NCBI GenBank assembly: GCA_964034945.1
Contig: OZ035961.1
Coordinates: 65,322,031 to 65,386,030 of the forward strand
DNA from: Chrysopilus asiliformis
Lineage: Eukaryota; Arthropoda; Insecta; Diptera; Rhagionidae
Direction of reading: 5' to 3'
Length of the DNA stretch: 64,000 nucleotides
Shown here: positions 1-12,829 of the stretch, piece by piece
Position numbering within the stretch: the first letter of the stretch is position 1
Layout of the letters: the number at the start of each line of letters is the position of its first letter
The notes under the pieces: model-generated
What the model was told of the DNA's origin: nothing
Database searches by the model: none
What the model saw: only the letters and a program-made list of their open reading frames with translations
Translations under genes and position numbers: made by a program

Positions 1-2165
1 ATAATTTCAAAAATACTGATTATTCTATAGTTAACGAGCACTTATCAAAAATAGACTGGACGAAATTGATTTACAACGAACCCGATGTTAATTCTGCAAT
101 TGACAAATTTTATACAGTGTTATTTGAGATTATTAAAAAATATGTCCCAGTAGTCAAGAGAAAACGTTTGTTGACAGCTCCATGCTGGTATGATTCCAAA
201 ATTCGAGATTTGCGTAATCAACGTAATTTAGCTTGGCATAAGTTCAATCAATCTAATAACCACAATGACTATTTAATATATTCTAATCTCCGGAAGCTTT
301 TTCATAGCTATTCTAAATATCTATACGTTTCGTATATTGAGAGGATGAAATCTGAAATTCGTGACAATCCTAACAGGTTTTGGAACTTTATAACCAGTAA
401 ACGAAAATCAAATCAGCCTGTGTCCGTGTTAACTTATAACGATTCCTCCAGTGATAGTCCAACTGTTATATCGAATATGTTTTGTGACTTTTTCGGTAAA
501 TCATTTACTGATTCTTTCTGTGATATAGATTTTAATTATTTTAATTATTTGACAGGTACTTCAAGTACGACCATTAATAGTCTAAGAATTACCTCAAACG
601 ATATCTCGGTTGCTCTATCCAACTTGGACGAAGATTTTTCCATTACGCCTGATGGGATCCCAGCTGGTTTTCTTACAAACTGTGTCTTGTCGCTTATCGA
701 TCCGTTAGAATACTTATTTAATCTGTCTTTATCGTCTGGTGTGTTCCCTTTGCGATGGAAATATTTCTTTATTATCCCCATTCACAAAAAGGGTAGCAAA
801 TCAGATATTGAAAACTACAGGCCCATTGCCAAACTTGCACTTATACCAAAGATTTTTGAAGCAATTGTCTGCAATCAAATAACTTTTCAATGTAAATCGC
901 TTTTGTCGGACAAGCAACATGGTTTTATAAAAGGGAGATCCACTACTACTAATCTCGTCGAATTTGTAAATTTTTGCATAAATGCTATGGAGTCTGGTTA
1001 CCAAGTAGACTGCATTTATACTGATTTTAGTAAGGCATTTGACAAGCTTCCGCATAAAGTGCTTCTTTTTAAATTAAGAAAGCTAGGCTTCTCCAAAACT
1101 ATATGCGCATGGTTAGCTTCTTACTTGGATCAAAGATCTTTTAGTGTGCTCTTTTCCAAAGCTTTTTCACGCAGTGTTACTGCTTCGTCAGGAGTTCCAC
1201 AAGGTAGCCACTTGGGACCCTTACTTTTTATTTTATTTATTAACGACTTGTTTTTAGTTATAGAGTTTATTCATTTGTTGGGATTTGCTGACGATTTCAA
1301 ATTTTATATGACCATTAGAAATCTCCAGGATTGTCACTTACTGCAACAACAGCTCGCCATTCTTAACGAGTGGTGTTTGAAAAACGGATTAGTAATTAAC
1401 ACTTCAAAATGTTCAGTCATGACCTTTAGTCGTAAAAAAAATGTTGAAAATTTTAATTATATCCTGAACGAAAGCTCTTTAGGCCGATCAAATGTGGTTA
1501 GTGACCTTGGTGTTTTACTTGACACGAAATTAGATTTCAATTTACACATAAAGGATGTAGTTAGTCGGGCAAATTCTATGTTAGGATTTGTTAAGCGCTG
1601 GTCTAGGGAATTGACTGATCCTTTTGTGTTGAAAGCTTTATACTGCGCGTTTGTTCGTCCTATTTTGGAATATGCTTGTGTTGTCTGGATGCCTGATTAT
1701 AAAATTCATATATCTAGAATTGAAGCTGTCCAGAAACGTTTCATTCGTTTTGCTCTACGATATTTACCATGGGATAATTGCTTGCTTCTACCTCCTTATG
1801 AGCAGAGGCTTCAACTTGTGAATTTGCCACAGCTGAGCAAGCGTCGTGAAGTTTATGCTGTAACTTTTATCGCAGACTTACTTGTAGGAAATATCGCTTC
1901 CCCAAATTTACTTGAAAAGTTGAATATTTATGGCAATTTACGCACTCGAACTAAAAATGATCTTATTTATAATGGCTTTCATAGAACAAATTATGGTCGT
2001 TCTGAACCAATCTCGTCCATGTCTATTATATTTAACGAATATTATGATTTTTTTGACTTCAACCTAACCAAAAGTTGTATTAAAAAACGAATTTATAAAA
2101 ATTGATTATGTATTCACATATTTTGTCAGATGGTGCTTTGTACCTGTTGATGTATAAATAAATAA
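1..2165 (+). mobile_element. LINE A (non-LTR retrotransposon), 3' portion, cut by the window edge
   Basis: The reverse-transcriptase reading frame is open to base 3, so the endonuclease half lies left of the window. After the stop at 2105 there is a short untranslated tail ending in a TAAATAAATAAA-type run (2152-2165), the kind of simple 3' tail used by many insect LINEs. The next base continues the open frame of a different LINE (B), so this element was inserted into LINE B. I cannot see its 5' end or a target duplication. Clade assignment (Jockey/CR1 side) is inference. Confidence 0.85.
3..2105 (+). CDS. LINE ORF2 reverse transcriptase, 5'-partial
   Basis: This reverse transcriptase copies element RNA at the nicked target (target-primed reverse transcription). 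The frame is open from base 3, about 700 residues to the stop, with no internal break. Numbering from base 66, the order is: a linker with 'NPNRFWNFI'; RT block 'IPIHKKGSKSDIENYRPIA' near residue 240; 'GFIKGRSTTTNL' near 287; the first catalytic aspartate in 'YTDFSKAFDKLPH' near 320; 'SSGVPQGSHLGPLLF' near 377; and the catalytic 'FADDFKFY' near 410. The C-terminal part has 'DLGVLLDTKL' and a conserved arm beginning 'ILEYACVVWMPDY'. No RNase H domain follows. Catalytic aspartates are present, so the RT could be functional if the missing half is intact. The true start lies outside the window. Confidence 0.88.
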   Translation, partial: NFKNTDYSIVNEHLSKIDWTKLIYNEPDVNSAIDKFYTVLFEIIKKYVPVVKRKRLLTAPCWYDSKIRDLRNQRNLAWHKFNQSNNHNDYLIYSNLRKLFHSYSKYLYVSYIERMKSEIRDNPNRFWNFITSKRKSNQPVSVLTYNDSSSDSPTVISNMFCDFFGKSFTDSFCDIDFNYFNYLTGTSSTTINSLRITSNDISVALSNLDEDFSITPDGIPAGFLTNCVLSLIDPLEYLFNLSLSSGVFPLRWKYFFIIPIHKKGSKSDIENYRPIAKLALIPKIFEAIVCNQITFQCKSLLSDKQHGFIKGRSTTTNLVEFVNFCINAMESGYQVDCIYTDFSKAFDKLPHKVLLFKLRKLGFSKTICAWLASYLDQRSFSVLFSKAFSRSVTASSGVPQGSHLGPLLFILFINDLFLVIEFIHLLGFADDFKFYMTIRNLQDCHLLQQQLAILNEWCLKNGLVINTSKCSVMTFSRKKNVENFNYILNESSLGRSNVVSDLGVLLDTKLDFNLHIKDVVSRANSMLGFVKRWSRELTDPFVLKALYCAFVRPILEYACVVWMPDYKIHISRIEAVQKRFIRFALRYLPWDNCLLLPPYEQRLQLVNLPQLSKRREVYAVTFIADLLVGNIASPNLLEKLNIYGNLRTRTKNDLIYNGFHRTNYGRSEPISSMSIIFNEYYDFFDFNLTKSCIKKRIYKN

Positions 2166-3170
2166 AGCTCCAGGAGATGACAGAGTGCCAATGGAATTCT
2201 ACAAACATGCAACTCCTCAACTTGTTGATAAATTATCCGTAGCGTTAAACCATATATTTAATACAGGGGAAGTACCGCTGAGTTTTCGAAAAAGTATATT
2301 GTTTCCGTTGTTCAAAAAAGCCGATAGCAAACTGGCGAACAACTACAGAGAGATTTCTTTCCTAAACTCTGTAATGGAATAATCCTGGAGCGATTGACCG
2401 AATGGTTCAATGAAAATAACCTTCTTAGCGAGTATCAGGCGGGTTTCAGAAAAGGGTATTCTACGGTTGATAATATCTATACTCTAACAGATATCGGTCG
2501 GTCATATATCGAAAAGAACAAGAAGTTATATGTGATGTTTGTCGATTTCAAAGCTGCTTTCGACTCCATTGACAGATATGCCCTGTTTTATAAATTGAAT
2601 AACTACGGGATTTCGACGAAAATTCTAAACATAATAAAAAGTCTTTACAAAGAAAATAAAGCGGCGGTCTGGGATGGAAAAAAATATCAAATTGGTTCGT
2701 TTTAAGCAGTGGAGTAAAGCGGGGATGCCTACTCAGTCCCCCACTATTCGCTCTTTATATGGATGACCTCACCTCCGTTTTACCTGGTGGTATTAGGTTG
2801 CAGAACAATAACATCGAAATACTTTTATACGAGGATGACATCGTTATAATGGCAGAGATACCCTTCATGCTTCAAAACATGATAAATCGTCTTCAACAAT
2901 ACTGTTTTTTATGGAACCTAAAAATAAACACGGAAAAATCAAAGATAATGGTTTTTAGGAACGGAGACGTAAAATTTGCGCGAGTAAGAGAGTACAAATA
3001 CTTGGGAGTTATAATAACTTCAAATTTAAATTATTAAAAGCATCTTCAGGAAAAGTTGAGAGAAACAAAGGTGGCAATAAATTGCAATTGGAAATCTTTC
3101 CTTTCCAAGAAGTTAATTCCTGCAAGTACCAGGTACAAGCTATTTGAAGCAGTGGTTCGAAATATTATAT

Positions 3171-4042
3171 GGCTGCGTTCATAATTGCAGAAATCTAACG
3201 CAGTACTGCGCAAAAGTCAGCTCCGCGCAGAAAGTCTGCGGTACAGCAGACTTTCGAACTGCTTAAGCTGCTGCAGTGCGTTCATAACCTGCTTGACTGA
3301 GTAAAGAACGAAATAGAGAATCTGACTGCTAAGATTTTCTATTGACAGTTTTCGTTTTTGATAGTACACGAATATTTTCGTTGTCTCCAATAAAATGAGC
3401 AATCCAACGTTATTTAATTTGTGTTTGAATTCAATTCTCGATTTTATACAAACTCCGAAGTCAACTATGTTAAAGGCTTTTCGTATTTTGGAGAAGAAAA
3501 GAAAACGCCGCCGTTTTTTGCTAAGTCGAGTGATCAGACGCAATATTACACAATATTATGTTATACGTGACAAGCAAATTACCAAATATCTTTTTGACAT
3601 CGTCTTGCAAGAACGGAAAATCGGCCTTAATTTCTGTGACATTACGTAGAACCACTTTCCACAAAGTAGATTTCTTTCGCTCCCCGGAATTGAACATTCG
3701 CTCTAATTTAAGTCGTTCAACAATCAAACGCTTTGAAGCTGACGCTGTAAACTTTTTGTCATCCCGCAACTCATTAAAACTAAAAATTATAATGTAATTT
3801 TTCACTTTTTATTAATCTTATTTGCGAGTACTTAGATCTCGCTATCGCTGTTCCGCCATTTTTTCACAAATGTCACTTTCTGCTGCTTTATCGTCAGCTA
3901 AATTTCTTTACTGCGCTTGCTGCGCAATTGCTGCAGAAATTTTTCTGCAGGCTGCTTTCATGAACTTACTGCACACTGCGCAGCTATGATGATGAACGCA
4001 CTGCTTTAGTACTGCGTTAGATCTGCAATTATGAACGTACCC
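3171..4042. mobile_element. Harbinger-type element with 3-bp TAT target duplication
   Basis: An 872-bp insertion is bounded by GG..CC termini with terminal inverted repeats of about 35 bp that share CGTTCATAATTGCAGA. It is flanked by TAT at 3168-3170 and 4043-4045. Removing the insert and one TAT restores the LINE B frame across the site, matching copy 2 at the window's right end. The subterminal regions are dense in TGCGTTCAT and CTGC motifs. A 3-bp duplication, GG termini and an internal Myb/SANT-like ORF all fit PIF/Harbinger. No DDE transposase is present, so it would depend on a helper. Confidence 0.8.
3521..3805 (-). CDS. Myb/SANT-like (MADF-type) DNA-binding protein fragment in the Harbinger element
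   Basis: A 94-residue frame holds 'SASKRLIVERLKLERMFNSG' followed by a helix-rich stretch with KSTLWKVVL and DDVKKIFGNLLVTY. This matches in pattern the trihelix Myb/SANT-like domain (W..I...M.......QC..K..NLK..YK) carried as the second protein of PIF/Harbinger transposons, which brings the transposase to the element ends. The domain sits in the middle of a Harbinger-type element, supporting the call. The conserved tryptophan is present but the domain is divergent and the frame is short. It may be a decayed remnant. Assignment is by pattern only. Confidence 0.45.
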   Translation of the reverse strand: MKNYIIIFSFNELRDDKKFTASASKRLIVERLKLERMFNSGERKKSTLWKVVLRNVTEIKADFPFLQDDVKKIFGNLLVTYNIILCNIASDHST

Positions 4043-5052
4043 TATGTTATGGTGCAGAAGTCTGGGGTTTTCTGGAATACGAAGAGGTGGAAAAACTGTC
4101 ATAAATAAAATGTTCAGATTGCTGGAAAATACACCAAGATATATGATACACAGAGAAACAGGTCTTCCTAAATTATATACGTTGAAGCTACATTTTAAAT
4201 ACATCAAGAGAGGTATGTCTCTGCCGGATCACAGGTTGCCTAAAATAGTTGCGACGATGATGCAAGCAGGAGGACGCCCACACTTTAAAGAATGGATTAG
4301 GCTGGGCAGCGAATATAATGTGGATGTGAAACTTGAAGAAGTTTCATTGTGGGATACTACGCAAAGTCGCCCTTTTGGTAAAAATCGAGAACAGTTTTCA
4401 TGCGACGTGTATAAGAAAAGCGGTTCATAGCGAGGAAAGATGTGTTTATCGAAATTTAAGCCTGGAGTTACAAAATAAAAACTATTTTTCCCACGAATAC
4501 AGCATAGAAGAGATATCGACAATATTCAAAACCAGAGAACAACTCATCAACCTTAACCATATGCCACACAAAAAAACAGAAAAATCAGAATGTACAATTT
4601 GCAATATGAACGTCAGAGAAGATGTCATTCATTTTATTGGAGTATGTCCTATGCTTAATGAAATAAGACGTGATAAATGGGGCAAAAGTTTTCTAACGTT
4701 ATACGAGGTGAACGAAATTTTAAATGGCAAAGGATTGGAAAAGTTTGGTCGACTTCATAAAAAAAAGCCAGGAAATATCGGATTCAAATAAAAAATGAGA
4801 ATTTTTAAGAAAATTTGGTAATTTAAAAAAAAAATAATTATTGTTTTTTGTTTTAAAAAATGGCTGACGGCAAACGCCATCCTATTAGAAAATTAATTTT
4901 AAGCATTTGTATTTCTAGTTATTATTGAAAATAAAATCTACTACTACTACTATATATAGATAATCATTATTAACAACTTTTCTTCTGTCAACGTAAAATT
5001 TAATTTTTCACTTAATTTAATACCAATTTTCGATTCATTGTTCAATAATAAA

Positions 5053-5217
5053 CACTAGAATTAAAGCCCGTCTAATGACGGATGACTGCAATCTTGGTAG
5101 GAATTCCGTAAGGTCGCAGGCAACTTTCGATTCGACTTTTCAAGTTGATCGCTTTACGTGAGATGACCAACTTGAAAGATTGCAGTCATCCGTCATATGA
5201 CGGGCTTTAATTCTAGT
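5053..5217. mobile_element. Palindromic MITE, ~42-bp inverted ends
   Basis: Left end (5053-5094) starts ACTAGAATTAAAGCCCGTC. The right end (5176-5217) is its reverse complement with two mismatches. The whole unit is 165 bp with about 80 bp of unrelated middle. No ORF. I could not fix a target duplication, so the superfamily is open. Confidence 0.8.
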
Positions 5218-5511
5218 TAAGGAGATAGCGGGCGAGGAGTATACAGGCAAGGCGGGTCAAAACTGTCAAGGGAAGAAAACCTACTCAATGGCGCAAACCG
5301 TGTCAAAATTGCTCCTATGGTTCAGTAGATAACATTGCTCCTATAGTTCAGTAGATGGACAGAAACTTTCCTTAAGAGATAAGCAACGGTTCGGGAGATA
5401 GTTGGGGAGCGGGTTGCTAGCAAGGCGTTGTTTAGTATTTTTATGCCTATCAGCTCCGTGAGCTATTGATCAGTTTGAACACAGTTTTTTGTATTTCCGC
5501 TTATAACTTAT
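5218..5511. other. Spacer with a 26-bp imperfect tandem duplication
   Basis: No gene seen. Bases about 5317-5366 contain ATTGCTCCTATRGTTCAGTA twice in tandem. The rest looks like ordinary spacer. Confidence 0.5.
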
Positions 5512-5574
5512 TTAACACTAGATTGCCCAATGAAGTCAAGCAGTCAAAATGACTGCTTTTGGTAATATAGGTAT

Positions 5575-5577
<3 letters not shown>

Positions 5578-5606
<29 letters not shown>
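5578..5606. repeat. (TA)n microsatellite
   Basis: About 14 TA units between the outer TTAA element and the truncated Tc1-like element. Confidence 0.9.
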
Positions 5607-5609
<3 letters not shown>

Positions 5610-6552
5610 GCCACTGCGAAGGCCACTCTAAAACATCGACGCAATTTTCTTCAAACCAATTCTTTGTTTCGGTGGATTTATGGCATGCTGCGTTGTCTTG
5701 CTGAAACTGTACGCCATCCATGTTTGTATCTCCAAAAATGCATGAAAACGACGCCATAAGTGTAGTTTTGAGCACATTTATGTATTTTTGGGAGTTCATT
5801 TTGCCTTCACATACGAACATTTCACCAACTCCAGATCCAGCCATGCAGCCCCAAATCATTATACTGCCACCCCCGTATTTTACGGTTGGTACAACACATT
5901 CGACATTATACTCTTCGCCTATTCGGCGGCGGACATACGATGCACCGGGTGTCCCGAAAATCTAAAAAATAATGGAAAAATATGATTTGTAAACCGTTGG
6001 ATTTTACTACACTACACAAATTTATCGGGTCGAAAATAATGTTTTTCTACAGAAAAAGGAATTATTTTACTCCCCTGAAAGTTTGATTCGTCCGACGATA
6101 GAATATTTGACCAATCTTGCTCGGTTAAACTTTTGTGTTTTAGAGCCCATTGGAAGCGAGCCTTTTTGTTTTTTTTCGGAAAGCCACGGCTTCTTCCTGG
6201 CTTTGCAGCCTTTTAGATCAGCTTTCTGCAGTCTTCTTCGTGTCGTCCTGGCAGATATTGGCTTTTTAATTCTTACTGAAAAATCAGCAGCGAGCTCGAA
6301 AGACGTTTTTCTCCTATTTTTCAGTGAATCCCTTACTAATATTCTGTCTTCACGATCTATAGTAAGTCGCTTTCGTCCAGATCTGTGTCTATTTTTATGC
6401 GATCCAGTCTTCTCGAACCGTTCGCTAACATATTGCACAGCTCGACGCGAAAATTTAACGGTTTTAGAAATTTCCACTTGGGACTTGCCTTGCTGCTTCA
6501 AAAGTTGAATTTCTACCCGCTGTTGCAATGTCAGTTCTCTTTTTTTCGCCAT
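5607..6552 (-). pseudogene. Tc1-family transposase pseudogene
   Basis: The start ATG is at 6552. Residues 1-60 are a helix-turn-helix region ('LTLQQRVEIQLLKQQGKSQV', 'FSRRAVQYVSERFEKTG'), followed by a GRKR hook motif near residue 69 and a second HTH. A frameshift near 6150 moves the first catalytic aspartate ('SSDESNF', near 6080) into another frame. Further breaks precede 'VKYGGGSIMIWGCMAGSGVG' (5835-5895). The second aspartate is in 'FQQDNAACHK' (near 5690). The reading frame ends at 'VLEWPSQWP', just before the family's SPDLNPIE block holding the third acidic residue. It is inactive. Product role: DDE cut-and-paste transposase acting on TA sites. Confidence 0.85.
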
Positions 6553-6839
6553 ATTTACATTAAAATATTTAATTTATTGAAAAAAAATCACTTCAAGGCA
6601 CTACACAACTGTATGTCTTCACAGCGAGCTGAGAAAGCGAACTAATCGGATATCAAAAACCACCACAAAAGCAAATTTTTAAGGTTCTAGATGTTTTGTT
6701 ACTAACCAGCCACTTGACTATTGTTTAAATTTTATTTTTTAGATGCCGACAAAACTTTAATAAACAATACGATTGATTTGGAGCATCAGATTTTGTATAT
6801 TAGTAAAATTTACAGGGTGCTCAATACTTTTGGCCAAGG

Positions 6840-6840
<1 letters not shown>
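5607..6840 (-). mobile_element. Tc1-like transposon, truncated at its 3' end
   Basis: The element's 5' terminal repeat is at 6812-6840 on the + strand and ends ...CTTTTGGCCAAGGC, a typical Tc1 terminus, next to a (TA)n tract. The transposase frame runs leftwards and stops abruptly in another (TA)n tract at 5606, so the third catalytic residue region and 3' terminal repeat are lost. Confidence 0.82.

Positions 6841-6878
<38 letters not shown>
6841..6878. repeat. (TA)n microsatellite between Tc1-like and Helentron-like elements
   Basis: About 19 TA units, directly adjoining the Tc1 terminus on the left and the CTAGCAGACCC start of the next element on the right. Confidence 0.9.
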
Positions 6879-6879
<1 letters not shown>

Positions 6880-6979
6880 TAGCAGACCCTACGAATGCCA
6901 GCTTAAAGTTTTTTGTATAAATTTTAGAATGCAAAAAAACCATAAATAATTTAAAAACTTTTGGGAAAAAATATTATTC

Positions 6980-9965
6980 TTACAGGACCTTGCGTTTCGA
7001 ATTTTGAAATTTCAACAACAGATTCGTGATAAGCAACCATGAAAACCTCCTAAAGCCAGTTTTTGCGAGAAAAATTGGAAAAAGGATATTTGCGTTATCC
7101 TTACAGGACCTTCCGTTTAGACTTTTTAAAAACTATTACCGGATGCGTGATCAGCGACCCCGAAAATCCCATAATGCCAATTTTTCCGGGGAAATTTTGG
7201 AAAAAGAATATTTTCGTTATCCTGACAGGACCTTCCGTTTCGATTTTTAAAAATCCCACTGCAGAGCTGTGATCAGCGAGCTCAGAAACCCCCTAATGCA
7301 ATATTTCCTGGAACAAATGGGAAAAAGATACTTCCGTTACCCTTACAGGACCTTCCGTTTCGAGTTTTGAAAATCTAACACCGGATCCGTCATCAGCGAA
7401 CCCAAAAACCCCATAATGCAATTTTTTTCTCGGATAAAATGAGAAGGATACTTCGTTATCCTTACAGGTCTTTCCGTTTCGAACTTTGAAATTCCAACAC
7501 CGGATTCGTGATCAGCGACCCCAAAAACCCCATAATGGCAATTTTCCCGGGGAAAAATGGGAAAAAGGATATTTGCGTTATCCTTACAGGACCTTCCCTT
7601 TAGCATTTGAAAAATCGAACACCGGATTCGCGATCATAGACCTCGAAAATCCCTTAGTGGCAATTGCATCAAGAAAAATTGGAAAAAAGACATTTGCGTT
7701 AATCTTGCAGGACTTTTCGGTTAGAATTTTGAAATTCCAACACCGGATTCGTGATCATTTTCCGGGGAAAAATGGGAAAAAGGATATTTTCATTATCCTT
7801 ACAGGACCTTCCTTTTCGAATTTTGAAAATATAATACCGGATTCGTAATCAGCGCCCCCAAAAACCCCCTTATACAGATTTTTCCCAGGAAGAACGGGAA
7901 AAAGGATATTTATCCTTACAGGACTTTTCGTTTCGAAATTTGAAAATCTTATATCGGATTCGTGATCAGCGATCCCAAACATATAGCCAATTTTCCCGGG
8001 GAATAACGGGAAAAAGGATATTTCCGTTATCCTTTCAGGACCTTCCATTTAGAATTTTCAAAATCTAACACCGGATTCGCGGTCAGCGACCCCGGAAACC
8101 TTATGCCGATTTTTCCCTGGAAAAACGCGAAAAAGGATATTTGCGTTATCCTTACAGGACTTTCCGTTTCGAATTTTAAAAATCTAACACCGGATTCGCG
8201 GTCAGCGACCCCGGAAACCTTATGCCGATTTTTCCCAGGAAAAACGGGAAAAAGGATATTTGCGTTATCCTTACAGGACCTTCCGTTTAGAATTTTGAAA
8301 ATCTAATACCGGATTGGTGATCAGCGCCCCAAAAACCCCCTTATACCGATTTTCCGAGGAAAAACGGGAAAAAGGATATTTATCCTTACAGGACCTTTCG
8401 TTTCGAATTTTGAAAATCTTATATCGGATTCGTGATCAGCGATCCCAAACATAAAGCCAATTTTCCCGGGGAATAACGGGAAAAAGGATATTTCCGTTAT
8501 CCTTTCAGGACCTTCCATTTAGAATTTTCAAAATCTAACACCGGATTCGCGGTCAGCGACCCCGGAAACCTTATGCCGATTTTTCCCTGGAAAAACGCGA
8601 AAAAGGATATTTGCGTTATCCTTACAGGACTTTCCGTTTCGAATTTTAAAAATCTAACACCGGATTCGCGGTCAGCGACCCCGGAAACCTTATGCCGATT
8701 TTTCCCAGGAAAAACGGGAAAAAGGATATTTGCGTTATCCTTACAGGACCTTCCGTTTAGAATTTTGAAAATCTAATACCGGATTCGTGATCAGCGCCCC
8801 AAAAACCCCCTTATACCGATTTTTCCGAGGAAGAACGGGAAAAAGGATATTTATCCTTACAGGACCCTCCGTTTCGAATTTTGAAATTCCAACACCGGAT
8901 TCGTGATTAGCGACCCCAAAAACCCCCTTATGCCGATTTTTCCCAGGAAAAACGGGAAAAAGGATATTTGCGTTATATTTACAGGACCTTCCGTTTCGAA
9001 TTTTGAAAATATAATACCGGATTCGTGATCAGCGCCCCCAAAAACCCCCTTATACAGATTTTTCCGAGGAAGAACGGGAAACAGGATATTTATCCTTACA
9101 GGACTTTTCGTTTCGAATTTTGAAAATCTAATATCGGATTCGTGATCAGCGCGCCAAAAACCCCCTTATACCGATTTTCCGAGGAAAAACGGGAAAAAGG
9201 ATATTTATCCTTACAGGACCTTTCGTTTCGAATTTTGAAAATCTAATATCGGATTCGTGATCAGCAACCCCAAAAACCCCATAATACCAATTTTTCCGGC
9301 GAAAAATCGGAAAAAGGATATTTGTATTATCCTTACAGGACCTTCCGTTTCGAACTTTGAAAATCTAATATCGAATTCGTGATCAGCAACCCCAAAAACC
9401 CCATAATACCAATTTTTCCGGCGAAAAATCGGAAAAAGGATATTTGTATTATCCTTACAGGACCTTCCGTTTCGAACTTTGAAAATCTAATATCGAATTC
9501 GTGATCAGCGACCCCAAAAACCCCATAATGGCAATTTTTCCGGGGAAAAATGGGAAAAAGGATATTTTCATTATCCTTACAGGACCTTCCGTTTCGAATT
9601 TTGAAAATCTAATACCGGATTCGTGATCAGCGACCCCAAAAACCCTATAATGCAAATTTTTCTGGGGAAAAATGGGAAAAAGGATATTTTCATTATCCTT
9701 ACAGGACCTTCCGTTTCGAATTTTGAAAATCTAATACCGGATTCGTGATCAGCGACCCCAAAAACCCTATAATGCAAATTTTTCCGGGGAAAAATGGGAA
9801 AAAGGATATTTTCATTATCCTTACAGGACCTTCCGTTTCGAATTTTGAAAATCTAATACCGGATTCGTGATCAGCGACTCCAAAAACCCTATAATGCAAA
9901 TTTTTCCGGGGAAAAAGGATATTTTCATTATCCTTACAGGACCTTCCGTTTCGAATTTTGAAAAT
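6980..9965. repeat. ~117-122 bp satellite array, about 26 monomers
   Basis: Each monomer reads roughly CCTTACAGGACCTTCCGTTT, then TTTTGAAAATCTAA, a GATCAGCGACCCC core and a TTTTTCC..GGAAAAA segment. It closes with AAGGATAtttgcgTTATCCTT, an 8-bp-arm inverted repeat. Monomers at 9455-9899 are near-identical at a 122-bp step, while the left end (7000-7750) is divergent. That gradient suggests recent expansion on the right. The short open frames within are products of the repeat, not genes. Confidence 0.93.
8040..8820. repeat. Higher-order repeat, ~470 bp (4 monomers)
   Basis: The segment near 8041-8306 recurs almost base for base at 8511-8776, a spacing of 470 bp, and the flanking monomers match in the same phase. 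Four ~117-bp monomers were therefore duplicated as a block. Confidence 0.85.
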
Positions 9966-10098
9966 CTACATAGCTAAAAACCTGCTCCTGGCAACGCAGA
10001 TGATTTTGCAAAAAACCGCGTAAAAATCGGTCCAGTAGTTTTTGAGTTTTGTAATCTCAAACAAACAGACAAACAGACAGACAAACAGACAAACATCC

Positions 10099-11655
<1,557 letters not shown>

Positions 11656-12443
11656 TTGCCCACAAGATATATGAAATGTGTAAAGTTGTAATTTTTGTTG
11701 CTCCCCGTCCATTTTCGTGAAGTTTAGGTCAAAAAAATAAGATTTAAAAAAAAAAGTAGGAATCTGTAGTGGAAAAAACCCACCCGGTTTTTCATTGAAG
11801 TTTCAAAAATAGACTTTAAAATGGTGAATCGCTTTAACTGTCCGTAACTCCTATAATATTTAATTTTTCGTTGATGGTCTAAAGACAACTTTTGTAGAGG
11901 ATAACTAGACGAACATCTAATTCTCACGAAGTTTTGACCTACGGTTGAAATTTAATGCTTTTTTTGGTCCCAAAACAGCAATTTTTTAAGAACATTTTCA
12001 TGAATTATTTTCTTTAAATGTATTTTTTGCACTTTCTAAAGGGTGGAAAATTTCTTCTGGAAAGCCTATGTTCTAGAGCAGCGGTGGCCATCCCGCGGCC
12101 CGAGACGTTTGAAAATGCGGCCCGCCAAATGATTTGAAATTTACAAAAAAAAAAAATATGTAACTAATAAAATATAAAATACTAAAACTGCTCATAAAGT
12201 TTATATGCAATTTTACAATTTACGTTTTATACCCGTATGGTGAAACCAAAGCATATATTAACTTAGCCTTATCGTTTGTAACGCCAAGATCCCGTCATTA
12301 CACACAAAAATGAATTGCGCCAATGCGTTTAGAATGATAAAATAAATTAATTTGTGCATGTCCGTCCGTCTGTCCGTCTGTGGCGCGGAGCTACAGACTT
12401 GAAATTTTACGCAGATTCGTTTTTCGTAAAATGCGAGGCTAAG

Positions 12444-12829
12444 AATAATGATTACTGTATAGTAATCTTAAATAAAAAAATATATAAACTAAAACTTCAC
12501 TTTTTGCATTTAATAAACTTTATTTCCACTAAAATACTTATGAATATGAATTTGAATCACTTAAAAACTAAGTAAAAGATGTGATACTTTCGACGAATGC
12601 CTTTCAACTGCGCCAATAATAATTCATCTAATTGTTCTTCATGATCGTAATGAATTCGTACGTGACGATAAGAGTTTTTAAATTGTGCTGACTATTATGT
12701 CTGCAGCGATTCAAGGAATCGCTAATTTAAATGATTTGCACTGGATCATGTGTGGTCTCGGATTCATGGGATGGAGTATTGGGTGTAAATGGATCATGTG
12801 TGGTCTCAAGTAAGGTATTGGATATAACA
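12444..12829 (-). repeat. Errantivirus 3' LTR
   Basis: 386 bp, from AATAATGATTACTG to GGATATAACA on the + strand. It contains a 24-bp-type direct repeat GGATCATGTGTGGTCTC (12745 and 12791) that also encodes the Env tail. The preceding GATGGGGGTG on the element strand (about 12830-12838) is a short purine-rich tract in the polypurine position. Confidence 0.92.

Larger units (their letters stand above)
2166..4791 (+). pseudogene. LINE B reverse transcriptase pseudogene
   Basis: Fragments in order are: 'KAPGDDRVPMEFYKHATPQL' (2166-2380); 'YQAGFRKGYSTVDNIYTL' and 'MFVDFKAAFDSIDRYALFYK' (2394-2705); the catalytic block around 2846 reading YEDD instead of the usual Y/FADD (2759-3035); and 'YKYLGVIITSNLNY'. 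After the 872-bp insertion come 'AEVWGF' and the C-terminal arm. The arm ends in a CTIC...H...C zinc-knuckle-like motif (about 4593-4653), as in many LINE C-termini. Frameshifts occur near 2380, 2705, 3036 and 4430. The alanine-to-glutamate change in the catalytic box, with the frameshifts, makes it a dead copy. Clade not assigned. Confidence 0.82.
2166..4955 (+). mobile_element. LINE B, decayed copy 1, split by a Harbinger-type element
   Basis: A second, older LINE continues directly after LINE A's tail. It runs 2166-3170, is interrupted by 3171-4042, and resumes at 4043. Its RT is broken into several frames. The 3' end carries a small hairpin-like GGCAAACGCC segment (4868-4877) and an (ACT)n tail near 4939-4952. 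A second copy of the same family, in the same orientation, ends the window (63105-64000). Confidence 0.8.

Noticed and set aside
7026..9899. Many 65-120 residue frames across the satellite
   Set aside because: Recur with the monomer period on both strands, without conservation beyond the DNA repeat.
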